A stretch of 64,000 nucleotides of DNA, from the NCBI GenBank assembly GCA_025506515.1, contig CM046453.1:9270776-9334775 (forward strand), written 5' to 3'. The stretch is from Flaveria trinervia (lineage: Eukaryota; Streptophyta; Magnoliopsida; Asterales; Asteraceae). Below the pieces are notes generated by a model. It had not been told where the DNA came from. It was given only the letters and a program-made list of their open reading frames with translations, and did not search any database. Shown in pieces: positions 49,438 to 59,881 of this stretch; the stretch's first letter is position 1; every line of letters begins with the position of its first letter. The position numbers were made by a program, and so were the translations under genes.

Positions 49438-49885
49438 ACTTGTAAGGCCCCGTTCCCGGGACGCTTACAGTTAGATTCTCATCGCACATAAAACATATAT
49501 TTACATTCGTATTTCATAAAATCGTAGCAGAACACTAAAATAATCTTTCATTTCCATGTAAATGCTTTTGCAATTTAATACAACATTCATTACAAAACAG
49601 CTTGTTCGCATTACAATGCAAAAACATTAATCAAAAGAATGCCATCCCAAAAGAGCCGAGTAACCACCCATGCCATCCTCAACAATCATTACCTGCCAAC
49701 TGAAAACACATAAAAGTTAGCGTTGCTGATTGAGTTCTAGTTTTATAATAAAACATACTTTATGTATCGTTAAAAATCATACTTACTTTCATGCGATCAT
49801 ACATCATACGCACACATAGATAATATAATTATTATCTTCTATTACATTCATTAACTTTCGTTCATTCTATACGTTCGTTCTCCAA

Positions 49886-50220
49886 AGTCTGTTGCGACAA
49901 CAGGGTCGCTCACCTCATTAGCAATCCCAACGATTGCATGTTATCCGAGTCTGTTGCAACCATAGGGTTGCTCACCTCATTGCCAATCTCAGTGATAGCA
50001 CGCTATCCGAGTCTCTTGCAACAAAAGGGTTGCTCACCTCATGGAAACTTCATGATAGCACACTATCCGAGTCTATTGCAATCATAGGGTTGCTCACCTC
50101 ATTGCCAATCTCAACGATAGCACGCTATCCGAGTCTCTTGCAACAACGGGGTTGCTCACCTCATGGCAACTTCACGATAGCAAGCTATCTGAGTCTGTTG
50201 CAACCATAGGGTTGCTCACC
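49886..50220. repeat. Tandem array of alternating ~62- and ~60-bp units in LTR B
   Basis: About five and a half units each begin with GAGTCTGTTGCAACCATAGG or a close variant, followed by GTTGCTCACCTCAT. They alternate between an ATTGCCAATCTCA form and an ATGG(A/C)AACTTCA form, giving a two-unit (~122-bp) period. The alternation shows the array grew by duplicating dimers. Confidence 0.85.
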
Positions 50221-50609
50221 TTATTTTTGTGCTTGCAAGCCTTTCCTTCTTTCATTCATCATTCAATAATGCATGCATTCTTACTTCATGTTCCTCTTTC
50301 GTTATCCTTCACTTTACGTTACATAATACTTCATTTGTTCATTAACATGACACGTAAAGCCACAAGAAAGATAAACATACATCATAATAAGGAACGTATC
50401 ATACACAATCATCATCATTATACAGGGCAACATCATACATACAACATGCATATACATGCAACATCCTTATCATTATGCCCTACGTGCACTCTAAGGCCTC
50501 AACCGTCATCTTACATGCTCTTACGGGAACCTTTACGTCAAAACTTACATCTGCACTTTCCCACAAAAGACAGAAGTCAAACTACACTTCTCCTCGGGTG
50601 CAACAACCC

Positions 50610-50920
50610 TATTCAAGCGTATGGACACCCTTCGGTCGCATGGCCTCCAGGCGACTGAATATCATGCGAATGAACCAATACGGATGAGCAGTCATGCGAA
50701 TGAATACCCTATCGTACGAATGGACTAATGTGGATGGACCTCATGCGAATATGATTAATGCGGATGAGCTCTTATGTGACTGGACCTTCAATGGCATGAC
50801 CTCCATGCGACTGGCCCTTCAATCGTGCGAATGGACCTTCAAACGTATGAATGGAACCCAATCGTGCAACTGGACCCCAATCGCACCCTATTCGGCCGTA
50901 TGGCCTCCATTTGGTCTCCA
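50610..50920. repeat. Irregular GCGAATGGAC-word array in LTR B
   Basis: Words such as CATGCGAATGAACC, GTACGAATGGAC, CATGCGACTGG, CGTGCGAATGGACC and CGTATGAATGGAACC recur every 15-30 bp. The spacing is not regular enough for a simple tandem repeat. The same kind of word occurs in LTR A and in copia element 2. Confidence 0.8.
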
Positions 50921-51500
50921 GTTGGTCGCCTAGTCCTAGTTGATGCAGAATGCAGTTCCAGCCGAAAGCAAACTGCCCTTTTCGACCTCCAAACTCATCT
51001 AAACCCATTCTAAGCCCAAATAGACCATCCTAAACCTTAGGGATGCATACCACAACATCATTCAAGCACACACAAGCCCGAAAACAACCTCCCAACACAT
51101 CACACGCAACACACCCAAATGGGTCAAACACACATACATACAAAAACGGGTTTTCTATGCTTTCTAGCCCCAAAATCATTTGAAAACAAGTAAAGGTGGG
51201 GTCTTAGAACTCACACAAACGACCCAAGAAGTAGAGCTTCGGTTTGACTCGCTTCTCGACAATTTTGGCTCAGTCGAACCAACCCGAACCAACTTTTTCT
51301 CCTTTTTCTCTTCTTTCTCTCTTCTCCTCTTTCTTTTGGCTGAAATGTGGGTGTGGGGAGAGGGTAAGGGCTGCCCTCTCCCTTATATACTCCCACTCAC
51401 CCGACTTTCTTTCGTTGGTGAGCTTGGTCTCTCGACTTAGGACTTTATTTCTTTTTCTCCATTCGTCGGCTTCAAAAGAGATAAATAACCGGGTGTTACA

Positions 51501-53056
51501 TGTATGAACCAATGAGCAATACCCCAACTATATGCGTGATGGAAAATGTGTGATAGACCATCTATATCCCTCGAAAAGGTCAACTATATCCCTCGAAAGG
51601 GTCAACTGTATCCCTCGAAAGGGTCAACTATATCCCTCGAAAGGGTTCTGCGTACAGTGTACAAGGCCGACCCAATCACCCAGGGCACGCTACAAAGGTC
51701 CTGCCAATCTCAATTGATTGGCCCTGTGTGCATAATAGGGTAGCTAACCCGCAACACAATTGAGCTAATGACAACATGGTCGTGTACCTCCTGTAAGCTT
51801 GCAAGACTTGTTAACATTTTCATTAATGTTTCTCTTCTTTTCTTTATTGCTCTTTCTCTTTATTATTACGATATACTTTACGTTACGATAATAAACATAC
51901 CATGTAAAGTCAGATACTATAAGTAATAATAATATTAGCAATAATAATAATAAGGAACAATCATAACCATGCATGAAACAACATCATAAATAAGTCCCAG
52001 ACAACCCTCGGTCAAAACCCTAAAAGCACAGACTCCCAGAAAATTCTGCAAAAATTCTAAGTGCTTAGGCGCTTTGGCACTATTGGGGCGCATGAGCCCT
52101 GTTTGGGCATTTCATCACTATGTAGGTGCATCAGCCAACACTTAAATCATTTTATCACTTAGGCGCATGGGCACTATTCGAGCGTATGAACACTTAGGCT
52201 CATGAGTCACTTGGGCGCATGGGCACTATTGGGGCGCATGGCCCTACACTTAGTTGTCCGACTAACATTTCCAGACGCATGGACCACTGTTCAGGCGCAT
52301 GGGATATACTTAAACATTTCTATGGCAATCCTAGGCGTATGAGCTACTGTTCAGGCGCATGGATTACATTTAAATCTTTCTAAGGCATTTTCAGGCGCAT
52401 GAGCCTTATCTAGGTGCATGGACCTCCTGTGTAACATGTTTCTAGTATGTTTTCAAACCCAATCATTGAACCCATCTTTTCTAAGCTTAACATGGCTATT
52501 CTAACAGGAATAACCTATAAGCATTCAAGAATTAACATCCAACATGCACCATACATACGGGTAAACATACATAAACTTTGAAAATCGTTTTAATACATTT
52601 TTAGCCCCAAAGATAGTTTAAAACAAGTAAAAACCAGGGTCTAGAACTCACCTGATGCAACTTGGGTGTTTTCTTCCTTTCTAACCCGTTTGCAAATGAG
52701 TTCAAACACCTAAAAACAACACCAAACACACACACCCGAGCACATACACAACCACATAAGCACATAAGCATGTAACCGGGATAAAACCCGTCATAAACAC
52801 TTAAAAACCACGAATTCTTACCTTGAATTCGATTTCTTCTTCTCTTCTTTTCTTCAGCCGAGAGTTCCTTTGCTCTCTCTCTAATACCGAAAGAAAATGG
52901 TGATGTGAAGTGAGGGTGGGCGGCCATGCCCACATTTACACCAACTTTTTCAAAGATTTGTCCTTTTGGACACTTTTAGTCCTTCCACTTGGACTTTATT
53001 GCTTTTCTTTCTTTTATTCTTCATGTCTTGTCTTTTTAAAATAACCGGGTGTTACA
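51501..53056 (-). repeat. Truncated type A LTR (outer right end of the composite gypsy element)
   Basis: It matches LTR A from about 42991 to 44505 at high identity, including the GGCGCATG array and the CCGGGTGTTACA end. The first ~497 bp of LTR A are absent and the copy begins precisely where LTR B ends. It has four copies of the CTATATCCCTCGAAAGGGTC word (51560-51650) against three in LTR A. It is followed by TAAAT. Confidence 0.92.
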
Positions 53057-53699
53057 TAAATCCTTTGATTTTTAGATTGCATACGGATCATATTCTTGAT
53101 AATGTTAAACTTTTTTCAATTAATGAACCTCTTGAATAATGGAACATTATATAACGCGTATATATAATTTATTAGAAAATAGGACTGACACAAGGTTAAT
53201 AAGATTAATTGTGAATGACTACATATTACCATTGAATGTTGAGTTATGAGTAAGGGTTTAATTTGATCTTCATTTTGCCTAATTCATGTAATCAAGTATA
53301 AGAGTATTGTTTCAAATAACGGTGCCCTGAAACTATTTGCATAGAGTATTTAGATTAACTATTTTGGTTACGTTGTATTTGGAAATACTGTTTTTAATTA
53401 AGTGTAATAAAATATTATGTTTTCTTCAATTGATTTGCATAGTCTTCTGGATCAATTTTGAGAAGGCGAGGGAACATATTTAGTTAGGTTAAATAGGTAG
53501 GAGGGGTGGAATGGAAAATTGACACTTTTGGATATAATTGTTAGGTTAGCTACAAACTGTGTCATACTTAATGATGTTACGTGACTCTATACTCGATTAG
53601 ACATTCTGAATTGATATAATATTAACTTGAAACTGGAACATGTTGCGAAGCACGGGGCTATTCATTAGTTGTTTTTAAAGCAAAGTTTTATGGATTGAA
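53057..53699. other. Spacer right of the gypsy element
   Basis: AT-rich, no gene. At 53641-53668 a stem-like word GCGAAGCACGGGGC is followed by TATTCATTAGT, a Helitron-like 3' end similar to the one near 8548-8590. Confidence 0.4.
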
Positions 53700-54102
53700 G
53701 ATCTTTTTGTTTAATTTGAATTAAACCTATCAATTTGTGAAGAGATTCAACTTTTGACCCATGATACTAAAATGGGTGATGGCAGAGTTGAGGGTGGGGT
53801 TGGGTGGATGGTGGCGGTGGGAGGGTGTGGAGGTGGCGGTGGATGGGTGGTGGTGGACGGATAGTGGTGGTGTTTATGGTGTGAAAATAAAGAGAGGGGG
53901 GTAGAGAGAGAAAGAGAGGTGTGGGGTGGGGTGGGATGGGGTGTGGTGGTTTTAATAATTAATATTTTTTAATATTGTATTTTTTTATTAAGGTTAAAAA
54001 GACCAAACTACTCTGATATATCAGGCATGTGGCTTGACTTAACGACCAAAATTAATGCTTGTTAGAGAAAATGACGAAACGTGCAAGTTTTTTCAAACAT
54101 AC
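53700..54102 (+). mobile_element. Right inverted copy of the repeat at 39785-40150, cut by copia element 2
   Basis: The plus strand shows the G-rich GGTGGTGG region, AGAGAGAGAAAGAGAGGTG, GACCAAACTACTC, TTAACGACCAAAATT and GACGAAACGTGCA in the same order as the minus strand at 39850-40150. Similarity stops at 54102, where the LTR of copia element 2 begins, so the rest of this copy (with its 3' end) should lie beyond that element, outside the window. Confidence 0.6.
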
Positions 54103-54833
54103 TGTTGATACATGTATGTCCCTAGATCATGATATGAAATGTAATGGATCTTTTTTATCTGATTCAGATGTAATTTGATATGATTAATGAAATGATATTG
54201 ATTGTTTGTGATTTGTAATGTCTAATATTTCATTAATGAGTCGATATTGAATTGGTTATTGGGTTAGTGATTGTTTGAATGGTTACACATAATGTTTATT
54301 AATTAATACATTCAAACTTACATAATGAAGTTCTCATTCGAATGGCCCATGCGAATGGACCACACACATGAATAACTTCATACGATTGACTCAGTCGCAC
54401 GACTGATCCATGAACCAGGAGACTGGATCAGTCGTATGATTGACACATAAGATTGGCTCAGTCGCACGACTGAACATTCAGTCGTGCGGATGGATCAACC
54501 GCATGGTTCAATCGCACGACTGGACCATACTTATGGTTCAGTCGCCCGAATGAACAATACTAACCTATAAATACAATCCAATTCGTGAAAAAAAAATTAA
54601 TTCTATTACGACTCCAGGCGTATCCTAGCCGTCCAGAAGCCTCCCAATTCGTTCTCCAAGTTCATAGAACACATTAGATCGATTCCAATCGATTTCTAAC
54701 GTTAGTTTCAATTTTTTATTGATTCTTCGTGTGTTCTCACTGATTGGATCGCCAATCAAATAGGATTCCGCACTATTTGATCTAGTTTACACGCTAATCA
54801 CTAGGTATTTCGTTCAAATACCAGGTCCTAACA
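54103..54833 (+). repeat. 5' LTR of copia element 2 (~731 bp)
   Basis: The right end CCTAACA at 54833 is fixed by the PBS two bases later. The left end TGTTGATACATG at 54103 is inferred from the break in similarity of the flanking repeat and cannot be checked against a 3' LTR here. The region 54335-54560 holds an array of CAGTCGCACGACTGA-type words. Confidence 0.75.
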
Positions 54834-54835
54834 AT

Positions 54836-54847
54836 TGGTATCAGAGC
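54836..54847 (+). other. Primer-binding site, initiator tRNA-Met (copia element 2)
   Basis: TGGTATCAGAGC, two bases after the LTR end, as in element 1. Confidence 0.93.
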
Positions 54848-55059
54848 CTTGGCTCTTGATTATGTGTGATTCAATCAAGATTGATAAAAAGTTTGTGTTT
54901 TTGCACTAAAAACGCAATCTTTTGTGTCAAAAGTGATCTTGGACGTTCCCTGCTCATCAAAGTTTGGTTTCTACGGACTTAGGCGATTAGACCTTGCAAA
55001 ATTTCGAATTTTTACGGCTAAAACACGTTTAACCTAGAAATTTTTGCAAAACAGCAGCT

Positions 55060-55290
55060 TCAGTCGCACGAGTGAGCCATTCGCACGACTGGACCTCATT
55101 CGCATTGCTCAGACGCACGATTGGACCTAGTCGCATCTCCATTCGTACGATTGAACCATTCGTTCGCAGTGTTCATATGCATCAGCTTCATTCGCAGACT
55201 GAACCGATCGCTTAGTTCAGCCGCACGATTGAACCAATCGCATACTTCATTCGAACGGATAGCCCAATCGCATCCTTCAGTCACACCAGT
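55060..55290. repeat. GCACGACTGGACC-word array in the leader of copia element 2
   Basis: More than ten words of the form ATTCGCACGACTGGACC, TTCGTACGATTGAACC or CGCAnnTTCA are spaced 15-25 bp apart. They resemble those in the LTR (54335-54560) and in the 3' region (63185-64000) of the same element. Confidence 0.8.
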
Positions 55291-55326
55291 TGACAGTTTG
55301 TTTTAGTAGACTTAAAGTTATTCGCC

Positions 55327-57728
55327 ATGGAAGATCAAATGTCAGCATTTACTACTGGGAAGGACTCTAGGATCCAGAACCTGCTGTTACTTGAGAGTGA
55401 GGTGGGTAATCATAATAAACCACCAAAGCTCTTAACGTTAGATGAGTTTCCCCACTGGAAACAACGTTTTGAGATCTACCTCAATGGAGTGGATCCGAAT
55501 CTGTGAGAAGCTATCAAGATTGGGTATAGTACGCCGGTGGGAGCCGATGGAGTAAAGCTAACCTTAGGAGGGATGACAGACGCCCAGAAAGTTAAAGATA
55601 ATACAGAGAAGAGGGTTTATGCATTGATTACACAGTCTATCCCTAAAGACATTTTCCACCAGTACTCAGAGAATAAGCAGTCCAAGAAACTATGGGATGA
55701 GCTGGAAAAGAGGTACGACGGGAATGCTTCGTTGAAGGCAATCAAGGCTAAGGAGTTAAAGAAGGAATTCGATAACTTCTCATCGATGGGAAACGAGAGT
55801 TTGGACGATGTTATAGATAGTTCTACCATCTGATGAGTGAACTGCATAGACATGGGGTGGCTACTACCATGGAAGAGAAAGTTACTAACTTTGCAGACGG
55901 ATTGCCGGAAAAGTGGGCTTCATTCGTGTCTAACCTGAGACAGAATGGAATGCTGGCAAAGCTGGATATAAATGACTTCATTCTAAAGCTGCGAGAAGAA
56001 GCTCTTAGGATGAAGTACAGAGCTCAGAAGTCTTCGTATACTCAGAATCCAGCTTTGTACAATGCCACGCTTCAAGCTAAGACATCTGGAGCACCTCTCC
56101 AGACTACATTTGTGTCTAGCTCATCGGGTCATTCACATGCTTCTCCTTCAGGATCAGACACGTCGGGGTCTTCTTGTACCCATCATACTGGATCTGAAAC
56201 AAATGCTACTATACTGAAGACCGAGAACCTCGGTAATATGACTGTAGAAGTAGCTCGAGAACACATGGATCTTTTGGCTGTAATGGTTCATTCTTATGAT
56301 GGACTTGTTGCTGGAAAGATTGGAAACTGCCATCTAGCAGACGAGGACTATGAGCAGGTGGACGAACTGGAGCTTGAGAGAATGGACATAATGTGGGCCT
56401 TAGCTAGTGCTGTCCGGAGGCGAAGAAGTTTGTGAAAAAGACCGGGCAGAACTTGGTAGCTACTAAGGATACCACATTTGGCTTTGACAAGAGCAAAGTG
56501 ACCTGCTTTAACTGTGGAGAGAAGGGGCACTTCAAGAGAGAATGTTTTAAGCCAAAGAAGACGGATAACGAGACCCATTCTCGTCCTTCACTTGTCAAGA
56601 CAAGCAAGCTACTAATTCTACTTCATCAAGCAAGGATCCAAAAGCCTTGACTGCTCATGATGATGAAGGATAGGACTGGAGCTTTAGGTTTGTCTCTCCA
56701 AGGGAATCAAACATTGCAAGTGTAGAAGACATTGACGATGATTCGCGAGTGAAGGAGATCTAGCAGTTGAGATAGCGATGTCAAATATTAAGAGACAACT
56801 GCAACTGAGGTCAGCTACAAGCCTAAAGAGGAGACTACCACAACAAAGACAGAAAAGATAGAATCACCAGAACCAGAGACATCTGATGCTGCGTTGATGG
56901 CTAACTCTTTTGAACCAACTCAGGTAAGTACCACTGACCAACTGTTTGATAATCATGCTTGTTCTGATTGTAATACGTTTAGAAATAGCATAGATGAGAA
57001 ATTTGCTAGGTTATTAGATCATAATGATAACTTAGTAAAAGATTTGCAACTGTGCACTCAGGCTAATAGAGTATTAAAACAAAATGAGCATAGTTACAAA
57101 GAAAATATAGACCTTTTGACTAAACAGCTTAGAGAAACCGAAGTAGTTGCATTTAACCAAGCTAATGACATTAGGTACTATCTAAACTCCCTAGAAGACA
57201 CTAAGAAGCAAAAGGCAGTTCTAGAAGTAGAAGTAAACTCATTAAAACAGAAACTGCACAGTTGGACAAGTTCATCACACATAGTCCAACACTTAGTGAG
57301 AGAAAGAAACAATGGGGAGGGTTTGGGTTACAAAGTTGTTCCACCACCACCTGAGACCTTGATGAACACTAAGAGTAGACCATAAATAACAACCCCATCA
57401 AGGATCATGTGGTGTCTACTCCTCTTGTTATGATCCAGATTCCTCATGTTCATCTATTGAATCTGGAAACAAACAAAAGGAGGTCACTTCAAAGGCAAAG
57501 GGTAAATTGCCTTGTGTTAATCTGGAAAAAAATTTTGAAAAGGTTAACTTAAAGTCAGGGTCAAACAGAGTCAAATCAGAACCTAAAAAAACTTCTAATG
57601 TTAATCTTTCACATGTTTTAAGTCAAAAACCAGTTAACCAAAAGGAAAAAGATGTTAAACATGTTAAAAAATTAACTTTGTTAAACAAGAGAAAACATCA
57701 AAAGAACCAGAGTCAAAACCTAAAGTGA
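55327..57728 (+). pseudogene. gag of copia element 2 with coiled-coil extension
   Basis: ATG at 55327 (context GCCATGG) starts MEDQMSAFTTGKDS. LTLDEFPHWKQRFEIYL is the gag N-terminal domain. A TGA at 55504-55506 and a frameshift near 55820 interrupt it. The core continues with KVTNFADGLPEKWASFVSNL (from 55833). The first knuckle, CFNCGEKGHFKREC, is at 56504-56545. An extension with breaks leads to the coiled coil of 56894-57385 (ENIDLLTKQLRETE and EVEVNSLKQKL). A Lys-rich segment follows to 57728. The gag core is shared with typical SIRE-type copia. Confidence 0.85.
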
Positions 57729-58153
57729 GTGATGTTACTAGAGTGTCACACACATCTCCACAAAGAAAGTTTAATCATAAAGTTGATAGCAGGTGCTACA
57801 ACTGTGGAGAATGTGGACACATTGCTTCCTATTGTCCTTATTATCGAACACCTAGGAAGAAGATTGAACTTCAGGACTCAAAACCTAGGTCTTCTAAGAG
57901 GAGTTCTTTAACTCCACCTAGAAGAACTAGTGAACATAAAGTTCAACCCGTTAGCCAGTCGACTGTTTATCACAAACATGCATTGCACAAATCTGGCTTA
58001 TGGAAAGAGAAGTCAACCTCTGTGTCTGATAATGATGACAAGAAGGAACCTGAGCTACCCTCACCTTCTAAGGGTCAATGGGTTGAATTTCTGATGTGTG
58101 ATGCCTCTGGGAAACCCAAGACAATAAAGGCTTGGGTTCCTAACCTAAACTAA
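57725..58153 (+). pseudogene. Second zinc-knuckle segment of copia element 2
   Basis: This open frame contains CYNCGECGHIASYC (57794-57835), then a basic, Ser/Pro-rich tail ending with GKPKTIKAWVPN. It is the C-terminal part of the extended gag, matching the second knuckle of element 1 at 27932-27973 in position though not in sequence. Confidence 0.8.
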
Positions 58154-58169
58154 CGGTTTTACTTGGTAT

Positions 58170-58520
58170 GTGCAGGGTGCTCACTACAGTGCTGAAACCA
58201 ACACGTGGATTGTAGACAGCGGAGCATCCAGGAACATGACAGGAAACAGGGCTCTTTTATCAAACGTAAAGCAAATAAAAGGAGGGCATGTTCGTTTGCG
58301 GGAAACAAGGGAGGCTATATCACAGCTCAGGGAGAAGTTGGAAATCAGAAAGTTAAGTTTGATAGGGTGAACTACGTCTGGCAACTTCAAAACAACTTAC
58401 TTTCTGTTTCCAAATCTGTGATAAAGGTTTTAAAGATTCGACAACAAGAAGTGTTACGTCCTAAAGAAAGATTACGTGATTCCGGAGGACCAAGTGCTGA
58501 TGATAGCTTCAAGATATAAA
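58170..58520 (+). pseudogene. Protease region of copia element 2
   Basis: TNTWIVDSGASRNMTGNRAL carries the catalytic D-S-G at 58215-58223. The frame shifts near 58300; the next piece (58205-58519) includes QNNLLSVSK in part, the usual protease-integrase link. Confidence 0.82.
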
Positions 58521-58589
58521 GACCTTTATGTTTTGGATCTCTCAACAACTTCTACAACGGATCATGAAGTTCAGTGCTTCTATCAAAAG

Positions 58590-59350
58590 CACTGAGAAGG
58601 ACTCCATCTCCTGGCATAGGAGAATGGGTCATATCAATCAACGGAAGATGAATCACTTGATCCAAAAGGATCTGTGAGAGGAGTTAATGTCAAGAATTTC
58701 ACTTTTGATTTTTGCGTAGCTTGCAAGAAAGGCAAACAGACGAAGAAGTCTCATAAAGAAAAGAAAGTTCATTCAATAGAACTTCCTCTTGACCTTCACA
58801 TGGATCTGTTTGACCCAGTCAGTACAAAGAGCATTGCAGGCGACTCGTACTGTTTTGTGGTTACTGATGACTACTCAATATTCTCTTGGGTAATGTTCCT
58901 AAAGTCCAAATCAGAAACATTTGAGTCATTCAAGGAGTTAGTGACCACACTGGAATCTCTCTACAAGCTAAATGTGAGACAAGTTCGCTCAGACAACGCA
59001 ACTGAATTCAAGAATCATTGGATGGCGGATTACTGCAAGGAAAAGGGAATTGTGCATCAATTCACTTCTGCATACACGCCTCAGATGAATGGTGTTGCTG
59101 AGAGAAAGAACAGAAGCTTCATAGAAACAGCACGGACAATGCTGGCAAACTCAAAACTGCCTATCCAATTCTGGAATGAGGCAGTGGCTAATGCATGTTA
59201 TACACTGAATTGAGTTCTGATAGTCAAGTGCCATGGAAAGACATGTTACGAGATACTACAACGTCGTAAACCGAATCTAGAGTATCTCGAACCATTTGGC
59301 GTGCCGTGTACACTCCTGAAGAAGACTCAAGAAGGTAAATTCAGCGAGAA
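58590..59350 (+). pseudogene. Integrase of copia element 2
   Basis: The pre-integrase finger begins WHRRMGHIN (~58615) and continues after a stop near 58675 with FCVACKKGKQTKKSH. The rve core has LHMDLFDPV, VTDDYSIFSWVMFL, VRSDNATEFKN (second Asp) and PQMNGVAERKNRSFIE (Glu context). A TGA at 59211-59213 and frameshifts near 59280-59360 end it. All three catalytic positions are recognisable. Confidence 0.88.
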
Positions 59351-59881
59351 GGCTGATGAAGGAATCTTCTAGGATACAACATACCGAACAAGAGAGTTTA
59401 CAACAACTCAACAGGTCTAGTAGAAGTGTGGTGTAATGTTGATGTTCAGAGATATACCACACCACCTACTGGCAAAGGACCTGCCTACTTTTTCGACTAT
59501 GATGGATTCTTTAAGTCCTTCAACATCCCTATCTCTCCTTCTGATGATGAGTTGGCTACTCGGATGATGGATGATATCTTGAATACACCAACTCTTGATT
59601 CAACATCATCGACTTCACAGGGAGAATCATTTACTCAGTCAGGGGAAGTAGTCGACGACAGTGACTCCTCCTCTGAAGATGAGGCAGAAAAAGATGACTA
59701 GAACAGTTAGAAGCAACAGGTTTCAGTTCCTGAAAGTCCACAAGCATGTAACGGTGATGCACCGTCGATTTCGGAACCCCAAACTCCTTCTACCTCAGAT
59801 GCAGAACCAAATGTTCATAATCTTAGCTCTGAGGTAGCTGTTCCTACTACTCCAGGATCACGTCTAAACATCTATCATCCC

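Larger units (their letters stand above)
49441..51500 (-). repeat. Type B LTR (5' LTR of the gypsy element), 2060 bp
   Basis: It shares with LTR A the first 19 bases (TGTAAGGCCCCGTTCCCGG), a short region around GCCATCCTCAACAAT, and the last bases CCGGGTGTTACA. Most of the middle is unrelated in sequence. It is therefore a different subfamily. It contains two repeat arrays (49886-50220 and 50610-50920). Confidence 0.9.
42494..53056 (-). mobile_element. Composite Ty3-gypsy chromovirus (Tekay/Del-like), recombinant
   Basis: It is flanked by the 5-bp duplication TAAAT (42489-42493 and 53057-53061). On the minus strand: truncated outer 5' LTR (type A copy, 53056-51501), a complete LTR of type B (51500-49441), tRNA-iMet PBS, gag, PR-RT-RH-IN with a C-terminal chromodomain, and a type A 3' LTR (44505-42494). 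The domain order and chromodomain place it among chromoviruses; the 2-kb LTRs and Met primer fit Tekay/Del. It is inactive because of stops and frameshifts. Confidence 0.93.
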
